Made by a program: the position numbers and the translations under genes. This document shows positions 26,900-37,290 of a stretch of 64,000 nt of DNA, piece after piece (position 1 is the stretch's first letter; every line of letters begins with the position of its first letter). The notes under the pieces were generated by a model. The model worked only from the letters and a program-made list of their open reading frames with translations, was not told the origin of the DNA and searched no databases. This stretch comes from Oxyruncus cristatus (lineage: Eukaryota; Chordata; Aves; Passeriformes; Cotingidae). The stretch is taken from the NCBI GenBank assembly GCA_013399855.1, contig VXAY01002192.1:372001-436000 (forward strand). Direction: 5' to 3'.

Positions 26900-28553
26900 T
26901 TAGTTTAAAATTCTTTTCAGTAAGCTGTATATATTTTTGACCTATGCCTTTCTGGACAGAAGACTTTTCTGTCATGGTTTGGTGTATATCTGAAACATTT
27001 TTGCATTTAGTGGTCTCTTAACTATAATTTTCCTTTTACATGAAGATTTTCTGTTGCTGAAGAATTCAAAATGCTTGACAGTTTGTAAGATGTCATAAAC
27101 GCCGTCATTGCTTGTGAGCAGTAGCTGTGGTCTGTGACTTTTTAAATGGACATGATGTGTTCATTGTTTGCCATTCAGAAAGTAAGGCTGATTGAATTGC
27201 GCTGATGGCATACCATGTTTAACTTTAAACTTTCCAAGTCTGAGTAACTTCTTTTTTGGAAGTGCAGCATCTCAAATATAAGTATTTCACTTTAAAACAA
27301 GCCAAGTTTGACTTTATGATGTGTTATATAGGAAATCCTGTGAAATCAGCATAAAGGTTATTCTTTAGCAGTGATACCCTGGGGTAGATACTCAGTTTGT
27401 ACAAGTTATTCTCTCTCTGCTTCTAGCTGTCTTCTTATGAAGGAAGCAGATGGCATCTAAAATCTTGATTTGATGGAAAAAGCATTAACAATAATGTGTT
27501 TGAAAGTGAAGGGTAGGAAAATGCATGTTTATAAGTAGTATTCATACTTTTAATTACATTGATAATTAAAGAGTAGTAGTTCCAATTCTTGGAAGCCTAT
27601 ATCTGCAGTATATAAAAGTGGACAATATTTACCTTTTACTATAGCTCAAGGTTAAACCTCTGCCCTCGGTTGTTCTGTATTAGCTGTGGATGAAACAGAT
27701 CGGAAAAGGAACGAGTAGATTCCCATTTTCAAATTAAAATTGAAAGACTTTGAGCTTAGTGTAGAATAGCCAGGTGAAATGTTGTGTGGTACAGAGAAGA
27801 ACAGGGAATGTGGCAGAAGTCCCTTGGCTATTGCAGCTTATGAGTGCAGCAAATAAAGTGCCCCCACTCTCCTGATTCATTGTATAAATTGTCCCTTTGA
27901 CGTACTGTTCCCACAAAATGCTTAGAAATCTTCTGCAAATTAGGCAAATGTTCAGTGTATTGTAGCTTTGTGTCTTTTTCTGTTATGGTCACCATTTACA
28001 GCTGTTGTTTAAAAGACTCCTGAAACAACATAAATGCAGTTGAAAATTAAGCACAGTTGAGAGTAACTGCTTACAATGTGCTTCTTGGTTCAGATGACTG
28101 CAACTTGAGATCTGCTGGCATGCATGAATGATTTAGCTGCCTTGAGGTGCCTAGGGATTGATGTGGTATTCAAATAACTGGAGTAACCTTCAAATCATGG
28201 AGGTTAAGACTGAATTTACTTATGGTTTCCATTTTTTGACACTTGGTTACTGAGTGATAGAGAATAGGCAGTTTTGGTTTGATGTACTGGGAAATATGTC
28301 AAATGCACAAATGAGCACTGTGTTGCCTGGGCACCTTTGTGATTAACCTGGTCTATAAAATAGAATAATTTAATTGAGCACATTGCAATCGCAGTAGATG
28401 AGCCCAAAATATTATTAATCACAGACTGTTGTATATATGAAACCCCAGTGATTTTCATGAGCTCTTGCTATTACTCTGTTGTATGAAAAAAACCTTTATC
28501 TGTTCAGGGTTTTTTTGTTTGTTCCCCTTTAAAGTATTCTGACAGATAGCAGC
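26900..28553. repeat. direct duplication, copy 1 (probable assembly artefact)
   Basis: A 1654-bp segment from TTAGTTTAAAATTC to GACAGATAGCAGC. It is repeated almost exactly at 28555-30212. The offset is 1655 bases, becoming 1659 after a 4-base GTAT insertion in copy 2. About a dozen substitutions were seen, nearly all between 27151 and 27300. Copy 1 ends immediately before a lone N at 28554. The sequence itself is ordinary intron, and the two identical minus-strand open frames (60 and 80 codons) in each copy are chance frames. Confidence 0.95.
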
Positions 28554-28554
28554 N
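28554..28554. other. single ambiguous base (N) at the duplication junction
   Basis: This is the only N I noticed in the window. It sits exactly between the end of copy 1 and the start of copy 2, as expected of a placeholder joining two contigs whose overlap was not collapsed. Confidence 0.97.
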
Positions 28555-30212
28555 TTAGTTTAAAATTCTTTTCAGTAAGCTGTATATATTTTTGACCTAT
28601 GCCTTTCTGGACAGAAGACTTTTCTGTCATGGTTTGGTGTATATCTGAAACATTTTTGCATTTAGTGGTCTCTTAACTATAATTTTCCTTTTACATGAAG
28701 ATTTTCTGTTGCTGAAGAATTCAAAATGCTTGACAGTTTGTAAGATGTCATAAACGCCGTCATTGCTTGTGAGCAGTAGCTGTGGTCTGTGACTTTTTAA
28801 ATGGATATGATGTGTTTGTTGTTTGCCATTCAGAAAATTAAGCTGATTGAATTGCACTGATGGAATACCACGTTTAACTTTAAACTTTCCAAGTCTGAGT
28901 AACTTCTTTTTTGGAAGTGGAGCATCTCAAATATAAGTATGTATTTCACTTTAAAACAGGCCAAGTTTGACTTTATGATGTGTTATATAGGAAATCCTGT
29001 GAAATCAGCATAAAGGTTATTCTTTAGCAGTGATACCCTGGGGTAGATACTCAGTTTGTACAAGTTATTCTCTCTCTGCTTCTAGCTGTCTTCTTATGAA
29101 GGAAGCAGATGGCATCTAAAATCTTGATTTGATGGAAAAAGCATTAACAATAATGTGTTTGAAAGTGAAGGGTAGGAAAATGCATGTTTATAAGTAGTAT
29201 TCATACTTTTAATTACATTGATAATTAAAGAGTAGTAGTTCCAGTTCTTGGAAGCCTATATCTGCAGTATATAAAAGTGGACAATATTTACCTTTTACTA
29301 TAGCTCAAGGTTAAACCTCTGCCCTCGGTTGTTCTGTATTAGCTGTGGATGAAACAGATCGGAAAAGGAACGAGTAGATTCCCATTTTCAAATTAAAATT
29401 GAAAGACTTTGAGCTTAGTGTAGAATAGCCAGGTGAAATGTTGTGTGGTACAGAGAAGAACAGGGAATGTGGCAGAAGTCCCTTGGCTATTGCAGCTTAT
29501 GAGTGCAGCAAATAAAGTGCCCCCACTCTCCTGATTCATTGTATAAATTGTCCCTTTGACGTACTGTTCCCACAAAATGCTTAGAAATCTTCTGCAAATT
29601 AGGCAAATGTTCAGTGTATTGTAGCTTTGTGTCTTTTTCTGTTATGGTCACCATTTACAGCTGTTGTTTAAAAGACTCCTGAAACAACATAAATGCAGTT
29701 GAAAATTAAGCACAGTTGAGAGTAACTGCTTACAATGTGCTTCTTGGTTCAGATGACTGCAACTTGAGATCTGCTGGCATGCATGAATGATTTAGCTGCC
29801 TTGAGGTGCCTAGGGATTGATGTGGTATTCAAATAACTGGAGTAACCTTCAAATCATGGAGGTTAAGACTGAATTTACTTATGGTTTCCATTTTTTGACA
29901 CTTGGTTACTGAGTGATAGAGAATAGGCAGTTTTGGTTTGATGTACTGGGAAATATGTCAAATGCACAAATGAGCACTGTGTTGCCTGGGCACCTTTGTG
30001 ATTAACCTGGTCTATAAAATAGAATAATTTAATTGAGCACATTGCAATCGCAGTAGATGAGCCCAAAATATTATTAATCACAGACTGTTGTATATATGAA
30101 ACCCCAGTGATTTTCATGAGCTCTTGCTATTACTCTGTTGTATGAAAAAAACCTTTATCTGTTCAGGGTTTTTTTGTTTGTTCCCCTTTAAAGTATTCTG
30201 ACAGATAGCAGC
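28555..30212. repeat. direct duplication, copy 2 (probable assembly artefact)
   Basis: A 1658-bp copy of 26900-28553 starting right after the N and ending at the same base context, after which unique sequence (TCAAGTAAAAAC) begins. Mismatches to copy 1 cluster about 250-420 bases from its left edge, with one further change near 29245. This pattern suits the low-quality end of a contig, or the second haplotype, better than two old diverged copies. Confidence 0.95.
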
Positions 30213-31149
30213 TCAAGTAAAAACATATAAAATTACTTTGCAGAAATGCAAGATAAACATTCTCCACTTACAAATATCGTAGATGCCAGCTTTCAAGAGC
30301 AAGGGCTGTTGCATTCACTTAAGTTAGTGCAAGTCTGCAATAACTCTGTTGGAATTGCAAGTTCAATAAAGAATAAATTTATAGCTGCTTTAAACGTGGT
30401 GATTTCTCTATAGAAATCTTCGCTGTTAAAATTCTTGTTGATTTTCCTTTCTGCTTATGCCAGCAGTTCTCATTCATACCTCTTTAAGGCATTTTGAAGT
30501 GCCAGTAGCAATTCTAGCATCTCAGAGCCCTCAGAATGTCTTTTACCATGAGCAGATTGTCATGAGGAGTGCAGAAGTGGCATTTCTTTTGCATTTATGG
30601 ATTTTTGTGTTTACCTGCCTAAAATACACATTGTAGTTATCATAGGATAAAAATCCCCTTTCCCTCAAAGAAATATTAGTGTCTTGAGCTTTTTATAGTA
30701 TTTGATGCACAGCTTCACTGTCCTTAAGTAGTTCTCACTTGACTGCTCCACAGTTGGTGGCCAAATCCTGAGAAGATTTTATGCATTAGGTTCACCTGGC
30801 TGATGATGGGAAAGAGCAACAAAATCTCTAAGACAGCTGCTGTCATTTCTTCTCCTTTCCCTGTTCTGCATTATTAAAGGAGAGGAAAATGTAAAGGAAA
30901 AAGGCTGTGATTGCGAATAACTTTGTGGCTCCTTGATCTCAAAATTCCTAATTGCATTATATTTCAGGACAAAGCATTAAACCATTTGAATAGCATAGCC
31001 TCTGACTTTGGGAAAACAAAAATTGGAAATGCATTAGAGAAAATAAATTAACAAATTGCTGTATAATGCTGTTTAGTTTGCTTTGAAGCAGAGTGCTTGC
31101 TGTAGGAAGGTTAATATTGACTGTGATTTTATGTTTTGTTTTTTGGCAG
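30213..31149. other. intron sequence before the second LDAH coding exon
   Basis: Unclassified AT-rich intron up to the acceptor TTTTTTGGCAG. No repeat ends or coding signal recognised. Confidence 0.6.
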
Positions 31150-31284
31150 GTAACCCTGGACTGGCAGGTTATTACAGGACCTTTATACAGGCCTTATATT
31201 GTGGACTGAACCAGCAGTATCCCGTGTGGGTTGTGAGCCATGCCGGGCATTGTAAACCTCCCAGTGGGATGGAAATGATAGAAG
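31150..31284 (+). CDS. LDAH: LDAH second coding exon (Gly52 to first base of Asp97), PGNPG motif
   Basis: The acceptor is TTTTTTGGCAG ending at 31149, and the donor is GAAG|GTACAA after 31284. Length is 135 nt with phase 1 at both ends. Joined to the previous exon it restores Gly52 and reads PGNPG at residues 51-55, then an aromatic-rich stretch (YYRTF, 59-63), YPVW (75-78) and SHAGH (81-85). In LDAH the PGNPG turn follows the first core beta-strand and, as in other alpha/beta-hydrolases, should help shape the oxyanion hole. PVW and SHAGH are also present in human LDAH as I recall it. The frame stays open past the donor to 31379, but the tail has no resemblance to LDAH. Residues 86-94 (near KPPSGMEM) are the least conserved part of the exon, at a loop that varies between vertebrates. 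Very likely correct; only cDNA would show whether this exon is ever skipped. Confidence 0.93.
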
Positions 31285-32479
31285 GTACAATATTACAACT
31301 CATGCATGCAAATGTTTGTGCCCCTCCCATTTCACTCGCAGAACTTGGCCTGTTAAAAACAGAAGAATGTGGGTTTTAAATGTCTCCATTGTATTTCCAC
31401 AGAACAGTTGTATCAGAAGTTATTGAGGAAAAAAAGTATTTTTAGGTAAATTAGATTTGCCAGACAAATAAGTGCTATTAAGAGAATAAGAATTTGCTGT
31501 TGGCAGTCATTAGAGACAAGCTACAGTGAAGAGGGTCTAGAATGTGTTTATGTTGAGAAGAGTAGATTAGAAAAGTACGTTTTTAAATTAAATGTCCAAT
31601 TCGAAGATTGAGTATGTTAGAAGAGATTTAATTATCTCTGAATTTAATAATAACTGTACTAAATTAGTGAATTTCCTGAAAGCAAGTACATCTTTGTGAG
31701 ACTGGGGTATGGGATGTTTGGAGGTGAGAGGTTGCTTGTGCATCTGTTAAGAGTCTTTTGACATGTAGATCTCCAGCAAGACATAGCAACCAACTTGAAC
31801 AGACATTCTTAATGTACAACATTGTGAAACGGGGGGAGCAGCAGCAAATCCTGTCCTGAAAGCTGCTTGGTGTCAGAATACCTCTGGACTTGGTCAGGCT
31901 GCAGTGATGCAGCAGTAAATCAGTATGATTCCTTAAATCCAAAAGGTTCAGCAATGTAAATTTACCTGAAAATTTCAAATAAGAAACCATTTTAGCTGTT
32001 TAGCATATCTTTCCCTAACTAACCTTTGCACTTGAGCTGCTAAGCCTTTTTATTGGTTTATTTAATCTCAAGTTTGAAAGTGAAATATGAAACTTGTATT
32101 TCTTTGCTAAAATTCCTGCCAGTCATTGCGTTCAAGCATCAAGCTACTGACTACTAGCATTTTCCTGACAGGTGAGAAATCCTTAGGTTTATAATTTCTG
32201 GTACAGTAGTAGCCACAGGGAACAGGTAGAAGTCTGGCAACAGAGTGGAGCTGAGTTTAATGCAGGGAACATTTCAAGGTCAGCACTGGGACTGTGTCTG
32301 TAAGTGTGTAGTTAGTTACACTGAAGAGTGTAAATCTGAGTGGAGGAGAGCATCTAGTAGGTACAAGCAGCTGATAGATCTAAGTGGAAAGCAAACCTTT
32401 AGCTGACTTCACTGTATCCTTTTGCACTGACAATGTTCCTGTGAGAGGGAGAATTTTCAAGATTTTGGTAGCTTTTTAG
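31285..32479. other. LDAH intron after the second coding exon, first part
   Basis: Intron (phase 1) starting GTACAA. The sequence is AT-rich with no recognisable element. A 108-codon minus-strand frame at 31664-31990 shows no domain and is taken as chance. Confidence 0.6.
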
Positions 32480-33380
32480 GATGGACTGGTCAGAAGTGAG
32501 GTACCATGATGGTGTTTTGTCAGGTTTTATTCAATATATATGCACCCATGACCTGCAGAATGAGAGTAAACAAAGAAATTTCTCAGCTTGTGGATGGCAT
32601 TTCATAGCATGTAATTACTGGGAAGACATTAGATGTGAGGGAACTGCAGAAACATCTCACAAAATTTAATGATTGGGCAAAAAGATGGTAGACAAGTTTC
32701 AGGGTAGATAAATATAGATTAATGCATCTATCAAAAAAGGTCTCCTTTAACTCTGCCTGGGCAGTTCTGGACTTTGAATACATTTCTAAAATTCAGGAAG
32801 GATACTGGTGTCATCACTGACAGTTCTGTAATATTAATCATGTCTTATTGCACAGTGACAGACAGAAATTTAAGACAACAAAGCATTGGCCATAAGGAGT
32901 GTTACAAACAAGGCAGGAGGCACTGGTTTGTTACTGTGTGTGACCATAGTGGACCCACACTTTGAATATTAGAGTGCTGTTCTGGTGGGCATCTCAAGTA
33001 ACTTTTCAAGAGTGAAGTTGGTGAGCAAATGCAGAAAGGCAACTAAAACAACACGGAGAAAACAGCTTTCTTGTTATGAGACATTACATGACTCTCTGAT
33101 TTGGGGAGCATAATGCTTCTCAGGAGCATGGCTGAGTATCCAAAATCATGATAATGAATAAGGTAAATGCAGGATAAAATATACCAGATTCAATAGTGGA
33201 CCTAACCATCACTTAATGATACAAGCTGATTTGAAACAGGTAAGAGAAAGTATTTATTTATTTATGCGTCAGCTAAAAAATTTAGGGAATTAGCAACCAG
33301 AGCACTATATTGTGGGCAAGTGTACGAGCAGACCTAAAAGGATAAAACGTGATGGACTAGTGGCTCATAAACAGCTGCTG
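32480..33380 (+). repeat. ancient CR1/L3-type LINE fragment, sense, heavily decayed
   Basis: The + strand follows the order of the 3' part of the reverse-transcriptase gene in CR1/L3-class LINEs. In turn there are a GATTGGGCAAAAAGATGG block near 32672, GGTAGATAAATATAGATTAATGCA near 32705 (the WADKWQMKFN/DKCKVMH coding region), GGTGTCATCACTGACAGTTCT near 32808, CCACACTTTGAATATTAGAGTG near 32955 (the PHLEYC region), AGGCAACTAAAAC near 33038, and CAAAATCATGATAATG..AAGGTAAATGCAGGA near 33141-33174. Stops and indels break every frame. It is clearly older than the CR1 tails elsewhere in the window. Limits are approximate and the family name (L3 versus an older CR1) is inference. Confidence 0.65.
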
Positions 33381-33779
33381 AAGGAGTCAGGTTCTCTAAT
33401 GTGCAGGTGCACTCCTGTCCTTGCCTTGGACACTGACCTTCACACTTCTGTGCTGCTCCTGGTCCACGTGCCATCCTGTGGCAGGCTTGGGAGCCTGAAA
33501 GAAGCACCACGAGGGGAAGAGAGGCAGAAAGTATCCAGGCTTGGTGATGCCTGAGTGGCATCTCCTCTTGCCACTGCTGACCTTGGGGGATTGACATGGC
33601 TGACCCAGTAAAGTGTTTTTTAAAAATTAAGGTGCACTGTAGCAATTAAGGTGTTCTGTAAAAATGTCATGTATTCCTGTGTGCCTCCTATGGACGTTTC
33701 ATAAAGCTTCATCTAAAATAGCCGCATGCGGATCCTCTGAGGAAGTTCAGTAGTTCTTGATAACAAGGGTGAGGGCATA

Positions 33780-34215
33780 AATTTATGCAGAAAACATTTG
33801 AATCTCTGACACCATTGATTATTGAGATTTTTCAGATCGTCATCATCATGGCTAGGCTTCGCAAACAAAGATTTGGGAAGAGCTCTACCCACGTTTGTTG
33901 CCATGTGGGTAAAGCCTTCCAGCCTGCGCAATGGATTTTTAGGTGAGATGCAGTATGCGCGGAACTGAACCCACCCTTTAATCCTGAGGTCCATCTCCCA
34001 GGGCCGAGCGAGCTTGGACGGTGGCAGCGAGGTCCTCAGGACGTAGGTTTGATTAGAGTGACCTTCTCTTAGATGGATGGCCTTACGGGGCTAAGCAAGC
34101 TCCATCTACCCGGGTTTGGGATTGGAGTTGTCCTTCTCCTGGGATGACTGCCAGAAGGCTAACGGGCTCATCCTGCCCAAGAATGTGGTGTTTCAGATCG
34201 TAATCTAGCAAATAA
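33780..34215. repeat. unclassified CpG-containing block with 11-bp direct repeats
   Basis: Roughly 33841-34190 is markedly richer in GC and CpG than the flanking intron (for example TTCGC, TGCGCAATGG, ATGCGCGG, GCCGAGCGAGC, GGACGG, GGACGTAGG, TTACGGGG, ACCCGGG). It is bracketed by TTTCAGATCGT at 33830-33840 and again at 34191-34201. No frame stays open across it on either strand. The longest is a 93-codon minus-strand frame at 33713-33994 with no recognised domain. I have the impression of a repeat family but cannot name it. The direct repeats could be target-site duplications or part of the element. Confidence 0.5.
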
Positions 34216-34272
34216 AAGCGAGGTAAGAGGGAGACCTAGCAGAAAAGAACAATTCGTACTGATGCATTACAA

Positions 34273-34443
34273 CAGTGGTCTACAAACTTTTTGCTCATGA
34301 ACTACTGCCAGTAAAAAAAAATTTGGGGCACACACCCTGAACATATCATTTTTTAAAATTTAAATTACATCCATGTTCCTCTGCATTTCTGGTATTTCCT
34401 TTCTATACCCCACTGTGCATGCACCCCATTTTGGAGACCACTA
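34273..34443. mobile_element. hAT-like non-autonomous DNA transposon remnant
   Basis: It begins CAGTGGTCTACAAACTTTTT and ends with the inverted counterpart of TAGTGGTCTCCAAAATGGGG, about 13 of 16 matching terminal bases. CAGTGGT...AAACTTT termini are typical of hAT elements of the Charlie type. The interior is short, with no transposase. The flanking 8-mers (CATTACAA and ATTTAGAG) match at only half of their positions, so a target-site duplication is not demonstrated. Confidence 0.5.
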
Positions 34444-35150
34444 ATTTAGAGTGTGCAAGCTTTTAAATAGTGCACTTCACTTGTAAATGATGGTGCTGTA
34501 AAGGGGTCTAAAATGAAGCAAACTGTGTGGGAATAGCATGCCTGTTTATATATAGATCAGGTAAATTTGAAAGTCTCAGAAAGACTAAAACAAGTTTTCC
34601 AACAGCAGACATCAATCACAGACTACTTCCTAATTGACTGGAGGCATATCACTTAGCAATTTGGAAACCAAAGCTGCACCCTTCATTTTTACTTCTCTAT
34701 GATATCCTTCTATTCAGAGAGCTCTTGCAAGCTCTGCTCCACAAAGACACACACCATTAATTGAACATTTCATTGCTGTAATTCTGCTTCCAGCAATCAA
34801 TCCACTGTGAAAGATGATTTGAAACTTATTTTTACTCAGTGAACGCAATGAAAAATTATACCTCAGTTTCAATGTCCTTATCCTCCTCCTCCTCAGCTTT
34901 TAAAAAAGAAGTTGTTTTGAACACTGCTGTGACTGCAAAACAGGCCCACATCAATCCTTAGGTGTAGGCAAAATTACAAAAAGGAGAACAGTTTTTTAAC
35001 TCTTTCTTATTTTGTTTGAAATTGGCATAAAAATTGATAGACAGACTGTGGACATACATAACCTCGTCTTAAAACAGTCTAATTCTATGGACTTCTGCTG
35101 TGGCTTGACAAGAAAAAGGAAATAAGACATCTCAGACAGAAGTAAGAGTA

Positions 35151-35625
35151 GAATCATAGAATCATTAATTGGGAAGGATAATCAAGTGCAACCTTTGACT
35201 GAATGCCACCATGCCCACTAAACCATATCACAAAGTGCCACCTCTGCTCGTTTTTTTGACCATTCCAGGGATGGTGACTCCACCACTTCCCTGGGAAGCC
35301 TGTTCCGATGTTTAACCACCCTTTCAGTGAAAAATTTTTTTTTTTAATATCCAACCTGAACCTCCCTTGGTACAACTTGAGGCCGTTTCCCCTTGTCCTA
35401 TTGCTGTTTACTTGGGAGAGGCCGACCACCACCTGGCTACACCCTCCTTTTAGGGAGTTGTAGAGATCGAGAACATCCCCCTGAGCCTTCTTTTCTCAGA
35501 GCTGAGTCCCCCCAGATCCCTCAGCTGCTTCTCATAAGGCTTGTGCTCCAGACCCTTTGTTGCCTTTCTCTGGACACGCTCCAGCACCTCAGTGTCCTTC
35601 AAGAAGAAAGACACGGGTTTGGTTT
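35151..35625 (-). repeat. CR1 3'-end fragment, antisense, relatively well preserved
   Basis: It opens with GAATCATAGAATCATTAATT (reversed terminal octamers). CCACTAAACCATATC, CATTCCAGGGATGGTGACTCCACC, GAAGCCTGTTCCGATG, ACCCTTTCAGTGAAAAATTT, AGGCCGTTTCCCCTTGTCCT, GAGCCTTCTTTTCTCAGAGCTGAG and the CTCTGGACACGCTCCAGCACCT block near 35569 follow, all in canonical reversed CR1 order. A 13-base T run near 35333-35345 interrupts it. Open frames inside it are not host genes. Confidence 0.93.
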
Positions 35626-35699
35626 GCTTTGTCCTTAGGCCTGCCAAGATATTTTTGGTAGTGCAGTAAGACTGAGAGTAAAGAAAAATTAAATCAAAG

Positions 35700-35723
35700 T
35701 TTATTTATTTATTTGTTTGTTGT
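35700..35723. repeat. TTTA/TTTG microsatellite
   Basis: A short TTTATTTATTTATTTGTTTG run, shortly after the CR1 fragment. Confidence 0.85.
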
Positions 35724-36854
35724 AATAGTCTTTGTATGCCAGACGCTACAGAAATATGGAATCGTGTGATTTTTAATTGATTAAAGAGTCACAATTGATG
35801 CGTTAAAATATTATATACCTAACAAATAGCTAGTCATCAGTCATCTCTTAATGATACAATATTTAGTCAAGTGATAAATTATATTAAAGATAAATCTCTT
35901 GAACTTTCTAAACTGTAAAGATGAGTATTGGGCTATACACAGTCGAATTACAAACACTTTATGTAGTTTCAGCAAGGCACGTTTTCCCTTTGGAACAGGT
36001 TGTCTACTGAATATTGGTTTGCATGTGAATCACTTGCTTCTGAATGAAATGCCATTCTTAATAGTCAAGTTACAAGATAAAATTCTGGTTTGCTCTTTTA
36101 TGTTCTATGGACTGTAGAAGATAATAGTGTGTCCTTTAAATCTGTTAAACTAGCCTTAGTTCATAGTTCTTGATAAAAAGAGGTAGGTAATGATTGATTT
36201 CTAGTCCATCAAAAGAGTATTTCCATTGCTTTCTCTTTACACATGGAGGGTAGGGCCTTCAGACCATTTTGAAACTGCATTACATCCTTAAGGAAGAATA
36301 TGGAGAAAGCACAAAAGTGGTGAAGGGATAATAAATTATCTGTGAAGACACTGATTATGTGATCCCAAAATGTTACTGTACCAGCAGTGTGAAGTTTTGA
36401 AGTGAAATTGTGTGTAAAAAAAATAAAAAAATTCTAGTGTTACAGGAAAATTTGGAAGCCATGTGCAGCTTGAATGTATCTGATATATTGCTTCTTGGCT
36501 GTTGTTACAATTCATCTGAATGGAGTTTGCTTTTGCAGACCTCTGGCTTCTAGTGAAACTGCAGAATTGACTATGAGTAAGAGTCTGCCTCTAACTCAAG
36601 TGATATAAATCTACAAAAAATGACTGAAATTGTTTAGGTAAAACTGAATTTTTACTTCAGCAAGTTAATAATCTTAATTGCTAGGTAGTTGTGGGTTAAA
36701 TGTCAGATAGAAGTGTGGGTGTGGTTAGCAGATATGAGCCATAAGTTTCTACCATCATGATATACTGTCCTGGCAGGAAAAAGCTGAAAATAGTAGCTTG
36801 AGCAAGACAAGGAGCATGGTGTTCTATAATAAGAGGGCTATAAATTATTTAGGA

Positions 36855-36920
36855 CAGTGATTCCCAAGCTGTGATCTGTGGGGCACTGGTGGTTCCCGGG
36901 ACACTTGCTTGTGGTCCAGG
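36855..36920. mobile_element. possible hAT (Charlie-like) terminal fragment
   Basis: CAGTGATTCCCAAGCTGTGA followed by a GGGGCACTGGTGGTTCCCGGG block resembles the left end of Charlie-type hAT elements. No matching right terminus was found, so this is a tentative call. Confidence 0.3.
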
Positions 36921-37192
36921 AAGAGCTGGCTGATCAGAGGGAGTTGGCACTCTCACCGCTTTCCACTTGCTAAGCGGAATGAATAGTAACTAAGAATACT
37001 TTTCCAATAACACTTCTTTTGTGTAAGCATTTGCTGCGGTGCCCTTAGAGATGCTTTGCTACCACAGATGTGTGGGGAGGGCGAGCAGTGGGACTGTGGT
37101 CTGTACTGCTGCACACAGGAAAGGAGGAGGTCATGAAAGTTGGATGTTCCAAGAACTGGGCTCCTAAAAATAGGGACTCATTCTTGTTGTGT

Positions 37193-37290
37193 ATCATAGA
37201 ATCGTAGAATGGCCTGGGTTGGAAGGGACCTTAAAGATCATTTAGTTCCAACCCCCCTGCCATGGACACAGGCACAGGGACTCCATGTGT
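37193..37290 (-). repeat. CR1 3'-tip fragment, antisense
   Basis: ATCATAGAATCGTAGAATGG, then GGGTTGGAAGGGACCTTAAAG, AGTTCCAACCCCCCTGCCATGG and CAGGCACAGGGA. This is the reversed tip of a rather young-looking CR1, about 100 bases long. The sharp 5' truncation is typical of the family. Confidence 0.92.

Noticed and set aside
27734..30117. Two identical pairs of small proteins (60 and 80 codons), suggesting a duplicated gene pair
   Set aside because: Identity comes from the 1.65 kb duplication around the N. The frames have no coding signal.
33713..33994. 93-codon minus-strand frame in the CpG block as a possible host gene
   Set aside because: It covers only part of the block, the rest has stops in all frames, and no domain is recognised. 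Better treated as part of the unclassified element.
33841..34190. tRNA- or 5S-derived SINE promoter (A and B boxes) in the CpG block
   Set aside because: Only weak partial matches (TGGCTAGGCT and GGTTTGATTAG) were seen, not enough to call Pol III boxes.
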